Positions 1-7,597 of a DNA stretch of 64,000 nt are shown here, piece by piece (positions within the stretch are counted from its first letter, which is position 1; every line of letters begins with the position of its first letter). The DNA is taken from positions 1 through 64,000 of the forward strand of contig NZ_FOIL01000003.1 in assembly GCF_900101295.1 (NCBI RefSeq). The letters are read 5' to 3'. This stretch comes from [Clostridium] aminophilum (GTDB lineage: Bacteria > Bacillota > Clostridia > Lachnospirales > Lachnospiraceae). A model generated the notes under the pieces. That model had not been told where the DNA came from, ran no database searches, and worked only from the letters and a program-made list of their open reading frames with translations. The position numbers and the translations under genes are program-made.

Positions 1-241
1 TCCCCTTTAGTTTTGGAACCTTGAGTGTGACATCGCCGGACGTAGTCGTAAAATTTCTCTCATAATGCCCAGAGCGGTACCCTTTTCGATCACCGGAACG
101 CTCGTATTTATCAGCATTTACAAGCTCATCGGCTTCGTGATCAAGCAATGCATTGAGGGTTTCCTCAACACTATTCCGTACCAGATCTTTCAGATTGTTC
201 TTTATGAGATCTTCATTAAGCTGTATAATGTTATCAGACAT
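1..241 (-). CDS. IS256-family transposase, N-terminal part (runs off the left edge)
   Basis: Reading the minus strand from the ATG at 241 gives an uninterrupted frame beginning MSDNIIQLNEDLIKNN, followed by a stretch with DLVRNSVEETLNALLDHEAD and then GDRKGYRSGHYERN. That layout is typical of the N-terminus of IS256/mutator-type transposases, where a helical start precedes the G-YRNGYY-R-type motif. A good ribosome site (GAGGAGG on the minus strand, about 250-256) sits just upstream. Only about 80 residues are in the window, so the DDE catalytic residues cannot be checked. The element would lie to the left, with its 5' end near 290-310. Whether it is intact is unknown. Confidence 0.8.
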   Translation of the reverse strand, partial: MSDNIIQLNEDLIKNNLKDLVRNSVEETLNALLDHEADELVNADKYERSGDRKGYRSGHYERNFTTTSGDVTLKVPKLKG

Positions 242-594
242 AGCTATTGCCTCCTCGGTGGGTTTGGTGTGGTAACTTAATTTTACCGACGGCAATAGAC
301 TATGTCTATTTTTTATATGAAATTGAATTTGCGAAACTTATTATACGTTATCCAGCAGCATGAGGCGATAACGCTTCGTGCTGCTGTTTTTTGTGTGATG
401 AGGATTTTGAGAAATTATAAAATTATCGCATAGAATCGGAATGTGATATTATGAGAATGAAAGCATTCGAAGAAATGGACAAGAGCAGATTCAAAGCAGC
501 ATAAGAATGGTGGACAGAGTGACTATCTCAGAAGAATCTGAGGGAAAGGAAAAGATCCGATCATCTATTTGATAAATGGATCAGATGTGATTGA
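242..594. other. Intergenic region beside the IS end
   Basis: No convincing gene. It holds a perfect 7-bp inverted repeat, AATAGAC at 294-300 and GTCTATT at 304-310, probably near the transposase-proximal end of the IS. It also holds a terminator hairpin at 353-392. A 17-codon reading frame at about 450 has no good ribosome site and looks like debris. Confidence 0.5.
353..392 (+). terminator. Rho-independent terminator, island repeat family copy A
   Basis: Arms CAGCAGCA (353-360) and TGCTGCTG (379-386) extend inward through GAGGCG/CGCTTC pairs to an ATAA loop and are followed by six T. The same core with covarying outer arms recurs at 1565-1604 and 18784-18824. Confidence 0.8.
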
Positions 595-1524
595 ATGGGT
601 GTGTATGGCAGTCCTGAATTATTTCCATATCCGAAAAACGATAAGGAACCGCCTAAGCGGAAGTGGAAGGTACTGAAAATAATTCTATGGGCGGTTGTAT
701 TATATTTTCTGATTGACGTAGGCGGTAATGTTCTAAAAATATACAGGGAAAGGAAGGCCGCACAGCAGAATCGAAGTACGGTTTCCTATAGTAAGGAAGT
801 CCAGACAAACAAAGTGTTAAAAAGCATTCAAAACGAGACGGGGAACAGTTCGAGTGGACAGCAGGCCGTTGATAATAATCTGAATGCTACGAAGAAGGCA
901 GAAAAGGGATTGGCGGATGATAGGAAACCGGATCTGTCAAAAATTGATACAAGTAAAGTCGAGCCAAGAAAATATGAGTATAAGAGCTATGATGGACGAC
1001 AAAACAGAGAATTAACACAGGAAAAATTTCCGGTCGGAGCAGCGGAATATTACCGTTCGTTAGATCGGTATTATAATGTTCAGGAATGGAAGAACTACAT
1101 CGATGATCCGATGAACACAAAGATCTGTGAAGGATTGGCGAAAGCTTTTAGACAGAATGGGGATTCAGATTTTAAGGCTGTATGCGATGCGATCGCATTT
1201 GTGCAGTCCCTTGACTATATTCCAGATAATGATACGGAATATCCCAAATATCCAATAGAAACTCTAAATGATAAGGGGGGAGATTGTGAGGATAAATCCA
1301 TTCTTCTTTGCGGCATCATTAAAGCGATGGGGTATGGATCTGCTTTGCTTATATATGATAATCACTGCGCAGTCGGAGTCCTGGGAACGAATCTCCAGGG
1401 AACGCATTTCGAGAAAGATGGTAAAAACTACTATTACATTGAAACCTCTCAATACGGATGGCGTATTGGGATTTTGCCGGAGCAATATGCGAAACAGGGG
1501 GCAAGGGTACTTACGATTGATTAA
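595..1524 (+). CDS. Membrane-anchored transglutaminase-like cysteine protein
   Basis: 309 residues. One hydrophobic segment at about 26-48 (ILWAVVLYFLIDVGG) is followed by a polar, probably extracytoplasmic, linker to about residue 120. The C-terminal third has the layout of a transglutaminase-like fold: a helix ending GGDCEDKS with Cys231, then a strand with His257 (YDNHCAVGV), then an acidic residue Glu283 in YYYIETS, giving a plausible Cys-His-acid triad. Such domains act as peptidases or amidases on protein or cell-wall substrates; the substrate here is unknown. The ATG at 595 has no clear ribosome site, so the start is uncertain. Terminator-family hairpins lie on both sides, which suggests a self-contained cargo unit. 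Confidence 0.6.
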   Translation: MGVYGSPELFPYPKNDKEPPKRKWKVLKIILWAVVLYFLIDVGGNVLKIYRERKAAQQNRSTVSYSKEVQTNKVLKSIQNETGNSSSGQQAVDNNLNATKKAEKGLADDRKPDLSKIDTSKVEPRKYEYKSYDGRQNRELTQEKFPVGAAEYYRSLDRYYNVQEWKNYIDDPMNTKICEGLAKAFRQNGDSDFKAVCDAIAFVQSLDYIPDNDTEYPKYPIETLNDKGGDCEDKSILLCGIIKAMGYGSALLIYDNHCAVGVLGTNLQGTHFEKDGKNYYYIETSQYGWRIGILPEQYAKQGARVLTID

Positions 1525-1838
1525 GGGATGTAGTGATTAAACCCAGGAGAGCAGTAGACGTGGACAGCATCATGAGGTGATAATGCTTCGTGGTGCTGTT
1601 TTTTGGGTTGTGATTTCAATAAAGAAGACGCCTGCCGAGTAAGTTATCTCTGCGTCGTAGGGAACCATGCCAAAAGGGAGCGGGAATGGGAGAATCAGCA
1701 ACCGTCAAATGAGATCGGATGGATTGGTAATGATTACAGATGTATAATATATGTGAAATTAATACTGCTTTCGGACTTTAATTCAACCGCGGAACCAAAT
1801 TCTGAATCTATTTCTAAGTGAAAAAACTGGGAGGAGTT
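1525..1838. other. Intergenic region
   Basis: Contains the terminator at 1565-1604 and otherwise AT-rich sequence. An open frame at 1603-1821 has neither a ribosome site nor recognisable protein character. Nothing else is seen. Confidence 0.5.
1565..1604 (+). terminator. Rho-independent terminator, island repeat family copy B
   Basis: Arms CAGCATCA (1565-1572) and TGGTGCTG (1591-1598) surround the GAGGTG-ATAA-TGCTTC core, then six T. It ends the transglutaminase-like gene. The stem differs from copy A yet keeps pairing through a G-U pair. Confidence 0.8.
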
Positions 1839-2486
1839 ATGGATAGATTGCCAGATACACCATGGCATATTGGATACACCAAAAAAGATGAAGATGATCC
1901 TAGACGGCATAAATCACGTTGTATCCATAATGCAAATGGAGAGTGTGTGAGTCCACGCTCAAAATATTACATGGATGCTTGTGGAGGATCTAGTCATTGT
2001 GGTGAGTATGCTGAAACGGAAGCTGCCTATAAAAAGCTGTTGAAGAATCGAAAGACAGCGGATGAAATTGAGCGTGATAGTATTGAGAAATATAAGGAAA
2101 GCCTCACGGCTGAAAAGAGAAAGCTTGCTAAGGCAGACAAAGCTATAAGCCATAAACAGACATCAGATTTATTCAAGTGTTTGGTATGTAATGAAGGGCT
2201 AAATAGAATAAAAAAATCTCTGAAAAAATGTCCATTCTGTGGAATGTATTATGTCAATATTGAAGAATCGACGGAGCCTGAAATACTTGATATTGTCAAG
2301 GCAGATGATGTGTTCTTAATGCATATACAAAGAAAAACGGAGAAGAAAAACATTCCCCAATATTATGTTCATGATGCTTATGGAATATGCAAATTTATGG
2401 ATGAGAAAGGTAAATGTAACTATTCCAAGGCGAAAAAATTCAGAAAATCATGCCCACAGAGGAATTGTAAATGCTTTAAGACATGA
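1839..2486 (+). CDS. Cysteine-rich zinc-ribbon protein, partner of the SF1 helicase
   Basis: 215 residues from the ATG at 1839, chosen because GGGAGGAG lies just upstream at 1830-1836. Three cysteine clusters are visible: an N-terminal CIHNANGEC plus DACGGSSHCGEY, a central zinc ribbon (CLVC then CPFC, near residues 115-135), and a C-terminal run (GICKF, KCNY, SCPQRNCKC). The middle, about residues 65-105, is charged and helical. I do not recognise a named family. Its 3' end overlaps the open frame of the next gene, so the two are very likely translationally coupled and functionally linked. A nucleic-acid-binding or adaptor role is inference from the zinc ribbons. Confidence 0.6.
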   Translation: MDRLPDTPWHIGYTKKDEDDPRRHKSRCIHNANGECVSPRSKYYMDACGGSSHCGEYAETEAAYKKLLKNRKTADEIERDSIEKYKESLTAEKRKLAKADKAISHKQTSDLFKCLVCNEGLNRIKKSLKKCPFCGMYYVNIEESTEPEILDIVKADDVFLMHIQRKTEKKNIPQYYVHDAYGICKFMDEKGKCNYSKAKKFRKSCPQRNCKCFKT

Positions 2487-5400
2487 AGGACAAAAGTGGA
2501 TAAAAGAAATCAGCGGGGATATATTTTTTGGTTTCAGATGGGACTCTGAACCGGATTTGGATCAAGGATGGAGTTTTGTAGCAATGAGTGGGGTAAAGGA
2601 AAAGAATTTTGATAACTGTTCTTTTAAGATAACGCTTCCGAGGATTACTGTATTTGACGGAGTCGCGAAGGTGAATTTTAAAATCATGTCGCAAAAAGGT
2701 AAAGAATCGGATGTGATTTTGAATGAGATTTACTTAGTTGATAAGTTAGAACGCAAGTATGACAAGTATTATACAGGTTTTTGTAAACTGAAAGAAAAGG
2801 CACATAAGGAATTTAGTGTTGATGTGCCGATCAAGGGAAGAGAATTCCTAGCTGCGCAAGCTTATGCTTTTTTCTATTTTCTTTCTAGCGATGGGTATAG
2901 ATATGAGATAGGGTATTCCTTTAATAGAGAGTCAGGAGAAAAACTTGACTATGTGATGAGGAGTCGATTAAGCCAGGAGGAATTTGACCGTATTGAAAAT
3001 AATATCGAGATAGAAAAGAAAAAAACAGAGCACAGTATCGTATTGATAGAGCCCGATGATCCGGAAACGATAAGAATTCCGGAGATTGAGGAATACAGAA
3101 AAGCAACCCTTCAAGAGATGACGTTTCTTCAGAATGAAGGCGGACGAAAATATAAACTCAGTAATGGACAGCGAATTTCAGATTCGAACGGCCATTACAC
3201 GTATAGTTTTGAAATGGAAGCTGAATTGTATATTTCGGATGATGCTCCGATTTCTCTGAACGTAGGAATAGATAAAGCTTCGGGAACGGTTTTGGTATGT
3301 GAAGGCTTCCAGATCATTGTTATAGTTGATCGAGATTTCGGAAAACAAGTCGGTCAGGCACTCATGAGTGTTGAACCATGGAAACTGCTAGAAGCCTTGG
3401 CGAAGAAAATGGAAAAGGCCAGTAGGAATAGACTGGCGATGATGATTATTCGGAGCGGTCCTAAGATGGCCACCGATGATCCTGCCGTTAAGATCCCGAA
3501 GGGACAGATGGAGGCTATGAACGCTGTCCAGAGAAATGACATAACTGTTATTTGGGGACCGCCGGGAACCGGAAAAACATATACTATGGCACAGATTGCC
3601 AAGGAAGCAGTGAAGAAAGGTAAGTCTGTTCTAGCTGTATCTCACAGTAACGTATCCGTGGATGGGGTAGTGAAGCAAACGGTTGCGATTCTCAGAGAGG
3701 AAAAGATGGAATCGCTGCTACATAGTGGGAAAGTGCTTCGATATGGATTTGTCCGAGATGAGGTATTGTCACAGGATGAGTGTGCTTCGGCATTTAATTA
3801 TGCATTGATGAAGAATTCGGGTCTAAAGCACCGGATGGATCGGCTCTCGAAACAGAAGAATGAGCTGATTGCGAAGGGAAATGCGTTTTCGAGGGAGAGA
3901 GATCTGATCGAAAAAGATCTTAAGGCTCTGCGGGCAGAGGTTAGAAATGCAGAACGCGAATATGTAAGATATGCGAATTTTGTGGCAACAACAATATCTA
4001 AGGTGACGATCGATCCATTGTTCGAAGAAATGAAATTCGATCTTGTGATGTTTGATGAGGTCAGTATGGCCTATGTTCCGCAGATCATTTGCGCTTCGAT
4101 GTATTCGAAAGAAAAAGTAGTACTGGTCGGAGATTTCCGTCAGCTGCCTCCAATTGCTCAATCCGGAGCAAAACAAGTCTTGGAAACGGATATTTTTTCA
4201 TATTTGGGAATGGTAAAAGGGTCAAAGGTATGTGCGCATCCCTGGCTTGTAATGCTGAATGAGCAGAGACGTATGCATCCGTTGATCTCTGCATTTCCAA
4301 ACAAGTATATTTATGGGAGCCTGCTTGTAGACCATCCAAGCGTATCAACGAGCCGACAGGAGGTGGTTGGCAGAAATCCATTTGAAGGAAAGGCGATAAA
4401 TCTGATCAATCTTTCCGGTGCATATGCGTCAGCGATGAAGAATAGCGATAATTCGCGCTTTAACATCTTAAGTGCGATTGTTTCTTTCCAAACTGCGATT
4501 AAAGCAGAACGAAATGGGGAGAAGAGTGTTGGAATCATCACTCCATACGCAGCGCAGACACGTCTTATTCGAGCAATGATTCAGGATTATCGGAAGGCCA
4601 ACCAAACGGATATCGTATGTTCCACTGTTCACCAGTTCCAGGGATCCGAAAGAAATCTGATTATTTTTGATGCGGTTGAAAGTTACCCTGCATCAAAGGT
4701 TGGTTGGCTGATGGGAAAAGAGGTAGATTCGGTTAATCGACTAATCAATGTTGCATTGACAAGGGCGAAAGGAAAACTGATCATCGTATCCTATGTCAAA
4801 TTCTGGGAAATGAAATATGGAACATCCCAGCATATTTTTTGGAATCTGCTAAAATATTTGATGCAGTCAGGAAATGAGATATCGGTCAAGAATAAAACCC
4901 TTGCGTCATATGTAGCAGAGCTTCCTGAAACAAAGAATATCATCAATTATAGGGATTTTGATATTGCAGTTGAGGCATTCCAAAAAGACGCTGAAAGAGC
5001 AAAGCAAGAGATCATTATTTCTCTTCCGGATGGCGAACTCGATGCAGAGACTCAAGGGCGTATTTTAAGTATCATCGATATCGCAAAAAAGAATAATATT
5101 CGGGTCCTTTGTAAAACGAAGGATTATGAGAATCTCCCGGAAGATTGGAAACGGATTGCATGGGCGTCAGAAAATGCAGCGTTTCCGATGATCGTCATAG
5201 ATGAAAAGATCGCATGGTATGGTCTTCCGAAATCCAGAGGGTGTTTTCGGGATAAAAATAGCACGTTTTCAACAGTTGTCCCGACATACTATCGAGTAAA
5301 AGGCGAACATACCATTGAAATGATCAGGGCATTTTCGGGTTTGGACTATCGAGAAATCGATGGGCAGAGAAAAACATTTCTTGAAAAAAGCAATAATGAG

Positions 5401-5712
5401 ACCATTGATCCGAATGACAAGGGAACTGGATCCGGAGGCTTGGATGCCTTTGTGCGAAAAAAAGAAAAATGTTCAGTCTGCAAGCATCCAATGATGCTGG
5501 CCAGAGGAAAGACAGGAAAATTCTATTTGAAGTGTTCATCTGCTTCCTGCAAAGAGACGGCTTTACTTACTTCGGATCTTATCAATTGGTATATCGATGT
5601 GGAAAATGTCACTTGCCCTATGCATCGATGCGGGATTCATGCTGCGGTTGGTCCGTATGGAATCTATATCAAATGCGAGCAGGGGCATTATATTAAACCC
5701 GGTGAGATTTGA
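2365..5712 (+). CDS. SF1 (Upf1-like) helicase with PLD-like and zinc-ribbon tail
   Basis: 1115 residues if counted from 2365. Helicase motifs: Walker A GPPGTGKT (about 397-404), motif II FDEVS (about 562), motif III GDFRQLPP (about 590), QRRMHP (about 633), TVHQFQGSE (about 754) and ALTRAKGK (about 797). This is the AAA_11/AAA_12, Upf1-type set. Residues about 855-1000 resemble a phospholipase-D-like domain, but the HxK catalytic positions before VIDEKIAWYG are not conserved, so it may be inactive. Two zinc-ribbon-like clusters close the protein (CSVCKHP, about 1036; TCPMHRCG, about 1083). The architecture recalls single-gene type II Mokosh defence proteins (helicase plus PLD); that is family-level inference. 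No ATG in the overlap with the upstream gene has a good ribosome site, so the start is uncertain. Confidence 0.75.
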   Translation: MFMMLMEYANLWMRKVNVTIPRRKNSENHAHRGIVNALRHEGQKWIKEISGDIFFGFRWDSEPDLDQGWSFVAMSGVKEKNFDNCSFKITLPRITVFDGVAKVNFKIMSQKGKESDVILNEIYLVDKLERKYDKYYTGFCKLKEKAHKEFSVDVPIKGREFLAAQAYAFFYFLSSDGYRYEIGYSFNRESGEKLDYVMRSRLSQEEFDRIENNIEIEKKKTEHSIVLIEPDDPETIRIPEIEEYRKATLQEMTFLQNEGGRKYKLSNGQRISDSNGHYTYSFEMEAELYISDDAPISLNVGIDKASGTVLVCEGFQIIVIVDRDFGKQVGQALMSVEPWKLLEALAKKMEKASRNRLAMMIIRSGPKMATDDPAVKIPKGQMEAMNAVQRNDITVIWGPPGTGKTYTMAQIAKEAVKKGKSVLAVSHSNVSVDGVVKQTVAILREEKMESLLHSGKVLRYGFVRDEVLSQDECASAFNYALMKNSGLKHRMDRLSKQKNELIAKGNAFSRERDLIEKDLKALRAEVRNAEREYVRYANFVATTISKVTIDPLFEEMKFDLVMFDEVSMAYVPQIICASMYSKEKVVLVGDFRQLPPIAQSGAKQVLETDIFSYLGMVKGSKVCAHPWLVMLNEQRRMHPLISAFPNKYIYGSLLVDHPSVSTSRQEVVGRNPFEGKAINLINLSGAYASAMKNSDNSRFNILSAIVSFQTAIKAERNGEKSVGIITPYAAQTRLIRAMIQDYRKANQTDIVCSTVHQFQGSERNLIIFDAVESYPASKVGWLMGKEVDSVNRLINVALTRAKGKLIIVSYVKFWEMKYGTSQHIFWNLLKYLMQSGNEISVKNKTLASYVAELPETKNIINYRDFDIAVEAFQKDAERAKQEIIISLPDGELDAETQGRILSIIDIAKKNNIRVLCKTKDYENLPEDWKRIAWASENAAFPMIVIDEKIAWYGLPKSRGCFRDKNSTFSTVVPTYYRVKGEHTIEMIRAFSGLDYREIDGQRKTFLEKSNNETIDPNDKGTGSGGLDAFVRKKEKCSVCKHPMMLARGKTGKFYLKCSSASCKETALLTSDLINWYIDVENVTCPMHRCGIHAAVGPYGIYIKCEQGHYIKPGEI

Positions 5713-5745
5713 TGTGTTAGGATGCTTAATTTGGAAGGAGAGCGC

Positions 5746-5946
5746 ATGTGCGGCAGATATTATATTAAGGAATCCGCGGAAATGGATGAGATCATTCGCC
5801 TCATGAATGCGTCTCCGCTTAAATTGGCCTTGGAAAAGAGGGAGTTAGGCGTTCGGACATATGGAGAACGTTTTCCGTCGGAAGTTGTACCGGCGGAGCA
5901 ATTTGTCGGTCAGGCGCTCACGGAGATGGTATTTGAAAAGGCGTAA
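5746..5946 (+). pseudogene. SRAP (YedK/HMCES-like) gene with in-frame internal deletion
   Basis: The 66-residue frame starts MCGRYYIKESAEMDE behind a GGAAGGAG ribosome site. Its first 53 residues, to FPSEVVP, nearly match the full-length SRAP at 19937-20542. It then jumps straight to a version of that protein's last residues (QALTEMVFEKA against QAVTEMVYERA). About 135 residues are missing, including the glutamate and histidine of the catalytic site, while the nucleophile Cys2 and the reading frame are kept. The junction lies at a CCGG present at both joined sites. Most likely a dead duplicate; expression as a small Cys2 peptide cannot be ruled out. Confidence 0.8.
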
Positions 5947-6024
5947 AACATAATGAAACTGAAAGAAGTTTAATGCGACTGTTCAGATGAATCAAACCTA
6001 ATAACGCTTCGGAAATGCGCAATG

Positions 6025-6068
6025 AATCCTGTGGCTTTCAGTAAAATGCTGATGGCTACGGGATTTTT
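6025..6068 (+). terminator. Strong terminator hairpin before the ExbB-like module
   Basis: A 17-bp stem (6025-6041 with 6049-6065, one mismatch plus G-U pairs) is followed by a short T run. It separates the helicase/SRAP block from the next operon. An ATAACGCTTCG core like that of the island terminator family lies just upstream at 6001-6011. Confidence 0.75.
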
Positions 6069-6131
6069 GTGTGAGTATGATTAAAAAGTGTTATACTCAA
6101 ATAAGGTTTATATAATTATGGAGGAATTGTC

Positions 6132-6530
6132 ATGGTAGAAGCATGGGGAAAACTAACGAGTAGTCTTTTACAAAGCGATTGGTTAATTTCTTTAGCGGCA
6201 CTTATTGAATTTGGCTTTTTTATAGTTTTATGTGCAAAATTGCGCTGGTTTAAAGACTCTAAGGTGAAAATAACCTCCATTGTTTACACATTATTCTTGA
6301 CAACACTTTCGTGTTTCCCTTTATTAGGGATGTTAGGCACAGTTATGGGATTACTTGGTTTGGACCTTGCATCTGGAGATATGGAAAACATAAAAAATAA
6401 TTTTTTTATAGCGTTAACGTCGACAGCCTGGGGAATAATCTTTTCTTTAATATTTAAATTTGGAAATGCATTTATAGCAGATAGGATTGAGGTAGTAATC
6501 AATAAAGAAAAACAAGAGTATAGCAAATAA
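6132..6530 (+). CDS. MotA/TolQ/ExbB-type proton channel protein
   Basis: 132 residues with three predicted membrane helices at about 19-39, 50-76 and 92-115. The second helix carries FPLLGMLGTVMGLLG, the classic ExbB/TolQ/MotA signature (P-LG-LGTV-G). The third carries ALTSTAWGIIFSL, matching the conserved small/Thr helix that lines the proton path. It is shorter than most ExbB proteins (about 200 or more residues) because the large cytoplasmic loop is missing. GGAGGA at 6120-6125 fixes the start. It opens a four-gene run with an ExbD-like protein second, the usual pairing for stator units that turn proton flow into mechanical work. What this one drives is unknown. Confidence 0.8.
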   Translation: MVEAWGKLTSSLLQSDWLISLAALIEFGFFIVLCAKLRWFKDSKVKITSIVYTLFLTTLSCFPLLGMLGTVMGLLGLDLASGDMENIKNNFFIALTSTAWGIIFSLIFKFGNAFIADRIEVVINKEKQEYSK

Positions 6531-6544
6531 ATGGATGGCTTGAT

Positions 6545-7114
6545 ATGAAGCGAGATGTAATACTTGATTTTACTTCGTTGTTGGATGTAACTCTGATCAT
6601 TATTTTCTTCTTTGTTTTGTTTAGTACGCTTGATGCTCAGAATGACAAGGAAAAAGTCAGAAATGCGGTGAATGAAGCAAATGCTGCAAAGGTTGAGGCT
6701 GAAGAAATAACAGAACAGATGAAGAAATCCATAGAGTTAATTAGTTCAACGAATGAGAAAGAGAATAAAAAGGGAATCATCGATTTCAAAAATGGAGATA
6801 ACATAAAACTCATTGTAGATATTGGTGAAGAAAAAGACTCTGACGGACATAATAAATGGGATGTCAGACTCCTTCGTTCCGATACGGTTGTAGGGAAGTT
6901 ATCGGGTGACGATGATTTTGAAAAACAGTTGCAAGAGAGCATGAAACATTCTGGCTATGAAAAAAACGATACAATTTTGTGTGATGTAATATTGAATATG
7001 GACATGAGTGGTTCAAATCGTGCATATAGAAGAATTGAAAAAGGTCTGAATCAGTTGCAATCGACGTTTCCACATTTGTATTTCTCAGTTACTGATGTTA
7101 GTTTAGGAGCATAA
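6545..7114 (+). CDS. ExbD/TolR-type stator protein
   Basis: 189 residues. The N-terminus has the ExbD/TolR layout: a short cytoplasmic stretch, then a single helix starting LDFTSLLDVTLIII, in which Asp14 matches the essential proton-carrying aspartate. A probable coiled coil follows (about 33-65), then an extracytoplasmic domain ending with SNRAYRRIEKGLNQLQ and a final strand, as in ExbD periplasmic domains. It sits 14 bp after the ExbB-like gene and 3 bp before the next gene, so it is certainly in one operon. The same NxxAY-type C-terminal fold seems to recur in the next two proteins. Confidence 0.8.
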   Translation: MKRDVILDFTSLLDVTLIIIFFFVLFSTLDAQNDKEKVRNAVNEANAAKVEAEEITEQMKKSIELISSTNEKENKKGIIDFKNGDNIKLIVDIGEEKDSDGHNKWDVRLLRSDTVVGKLSGDDDFEKQLQESMKHSGYEKNDTILCDVILNMDMSGSNRAYRRIEKGLNQLQSTFPHLYFSVTDVSLGA

Positions 7115-7117
7115 AAA

Positions 7118-7597
7118 ATGGGTAAGTTATTACTTGGTTTGGGAAAACTGTTAATGTCCCCGTTTGGGTTATTAATAAGACTTGTCAAAATAAGCCTTCC
7201 TCTTTTTTTGATTGGTTTAGTTATTTTGGCCATTCTACATTTCGGCTTTGGAATTGGTTTGGGAAATGGATTTGGTGCCGGAAAAGGAAACGGCGTATCT
7301 GAGATTGTAGCCGAGTCAAATGAATCTTCTGTGGCAATGGAATCCACCGTTGATCAGGATAATGAAGAACCGAAAGAAACTAAAGCCAAAGTAGAAAACA
7401 TTGAAGTGACTGTCAACGGAAATGAGTTTTGGTATCAGAATAATAGAGTTTCCGTAGAAGAACTCATCAAACTGATTGAAACGAAGAAAACGGATATTGT
7501 GGTACAGATTTCCGATGATAACGCGTCACGCAATGCTTATAGCAATATCATTAATTCGTTAAGAGAGGCCCATATACCTTATGAAGAAAAGAACTAA
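7118..7597 (+). CDS. Membrane protein with ExbD-like C-terminal domain
   Basis: 159 residues. An amphipathic or hydrophobic N-terminus with one clear membrane helix (about 25-45, LPLFLIGLVILAILHFG) leads to a glycine-rich segment (GFGIGLGNGFGAGKG), an acidic linker, and a domain from about residue 93. In that domain, VTVNGNEFWYQNNRVSVEEL, then VVQISDD and SRNAYSNIINSLREA match the beta-alpha plan of ExbD/TolR periplasmic domains. It lacks the ExbD transmembrane aspartate, so it may be an accessory or effector rather than a stator. The ribosome site GGAGC overlaps the end of the previous gene. Its 3' end overlaps the lipoprotein gene by 17 bp. Confidence 0.65.
   Translation: MGKLLLGLGKLLMSPFGLLIRLVKISLPLFLIGLVILAILHFGFGIGLGNGFGAGKGNGVSEIVAESNESSVAMESTVDQDNEEPKETKAKVENIEVTVNGNEFWYQNNRVSVEELIKLIETKKTDIVVQISDDNASRNAYSNIINSLREAHIPYEEKN

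Noticed and set aside
65-280. Plus-strand frame of 71 residues at the left edge
   Set aside because: It is the complement of the IS256-type transposase start, which has a proper ribosome site and family sequence on the minus strand.
1603-1821. Plus-strand frame of 72 residues before the zinc-ribbon gene
   Set aside because: It begins in the terminator tail, lacks a ribosome site and has no protein-like character.
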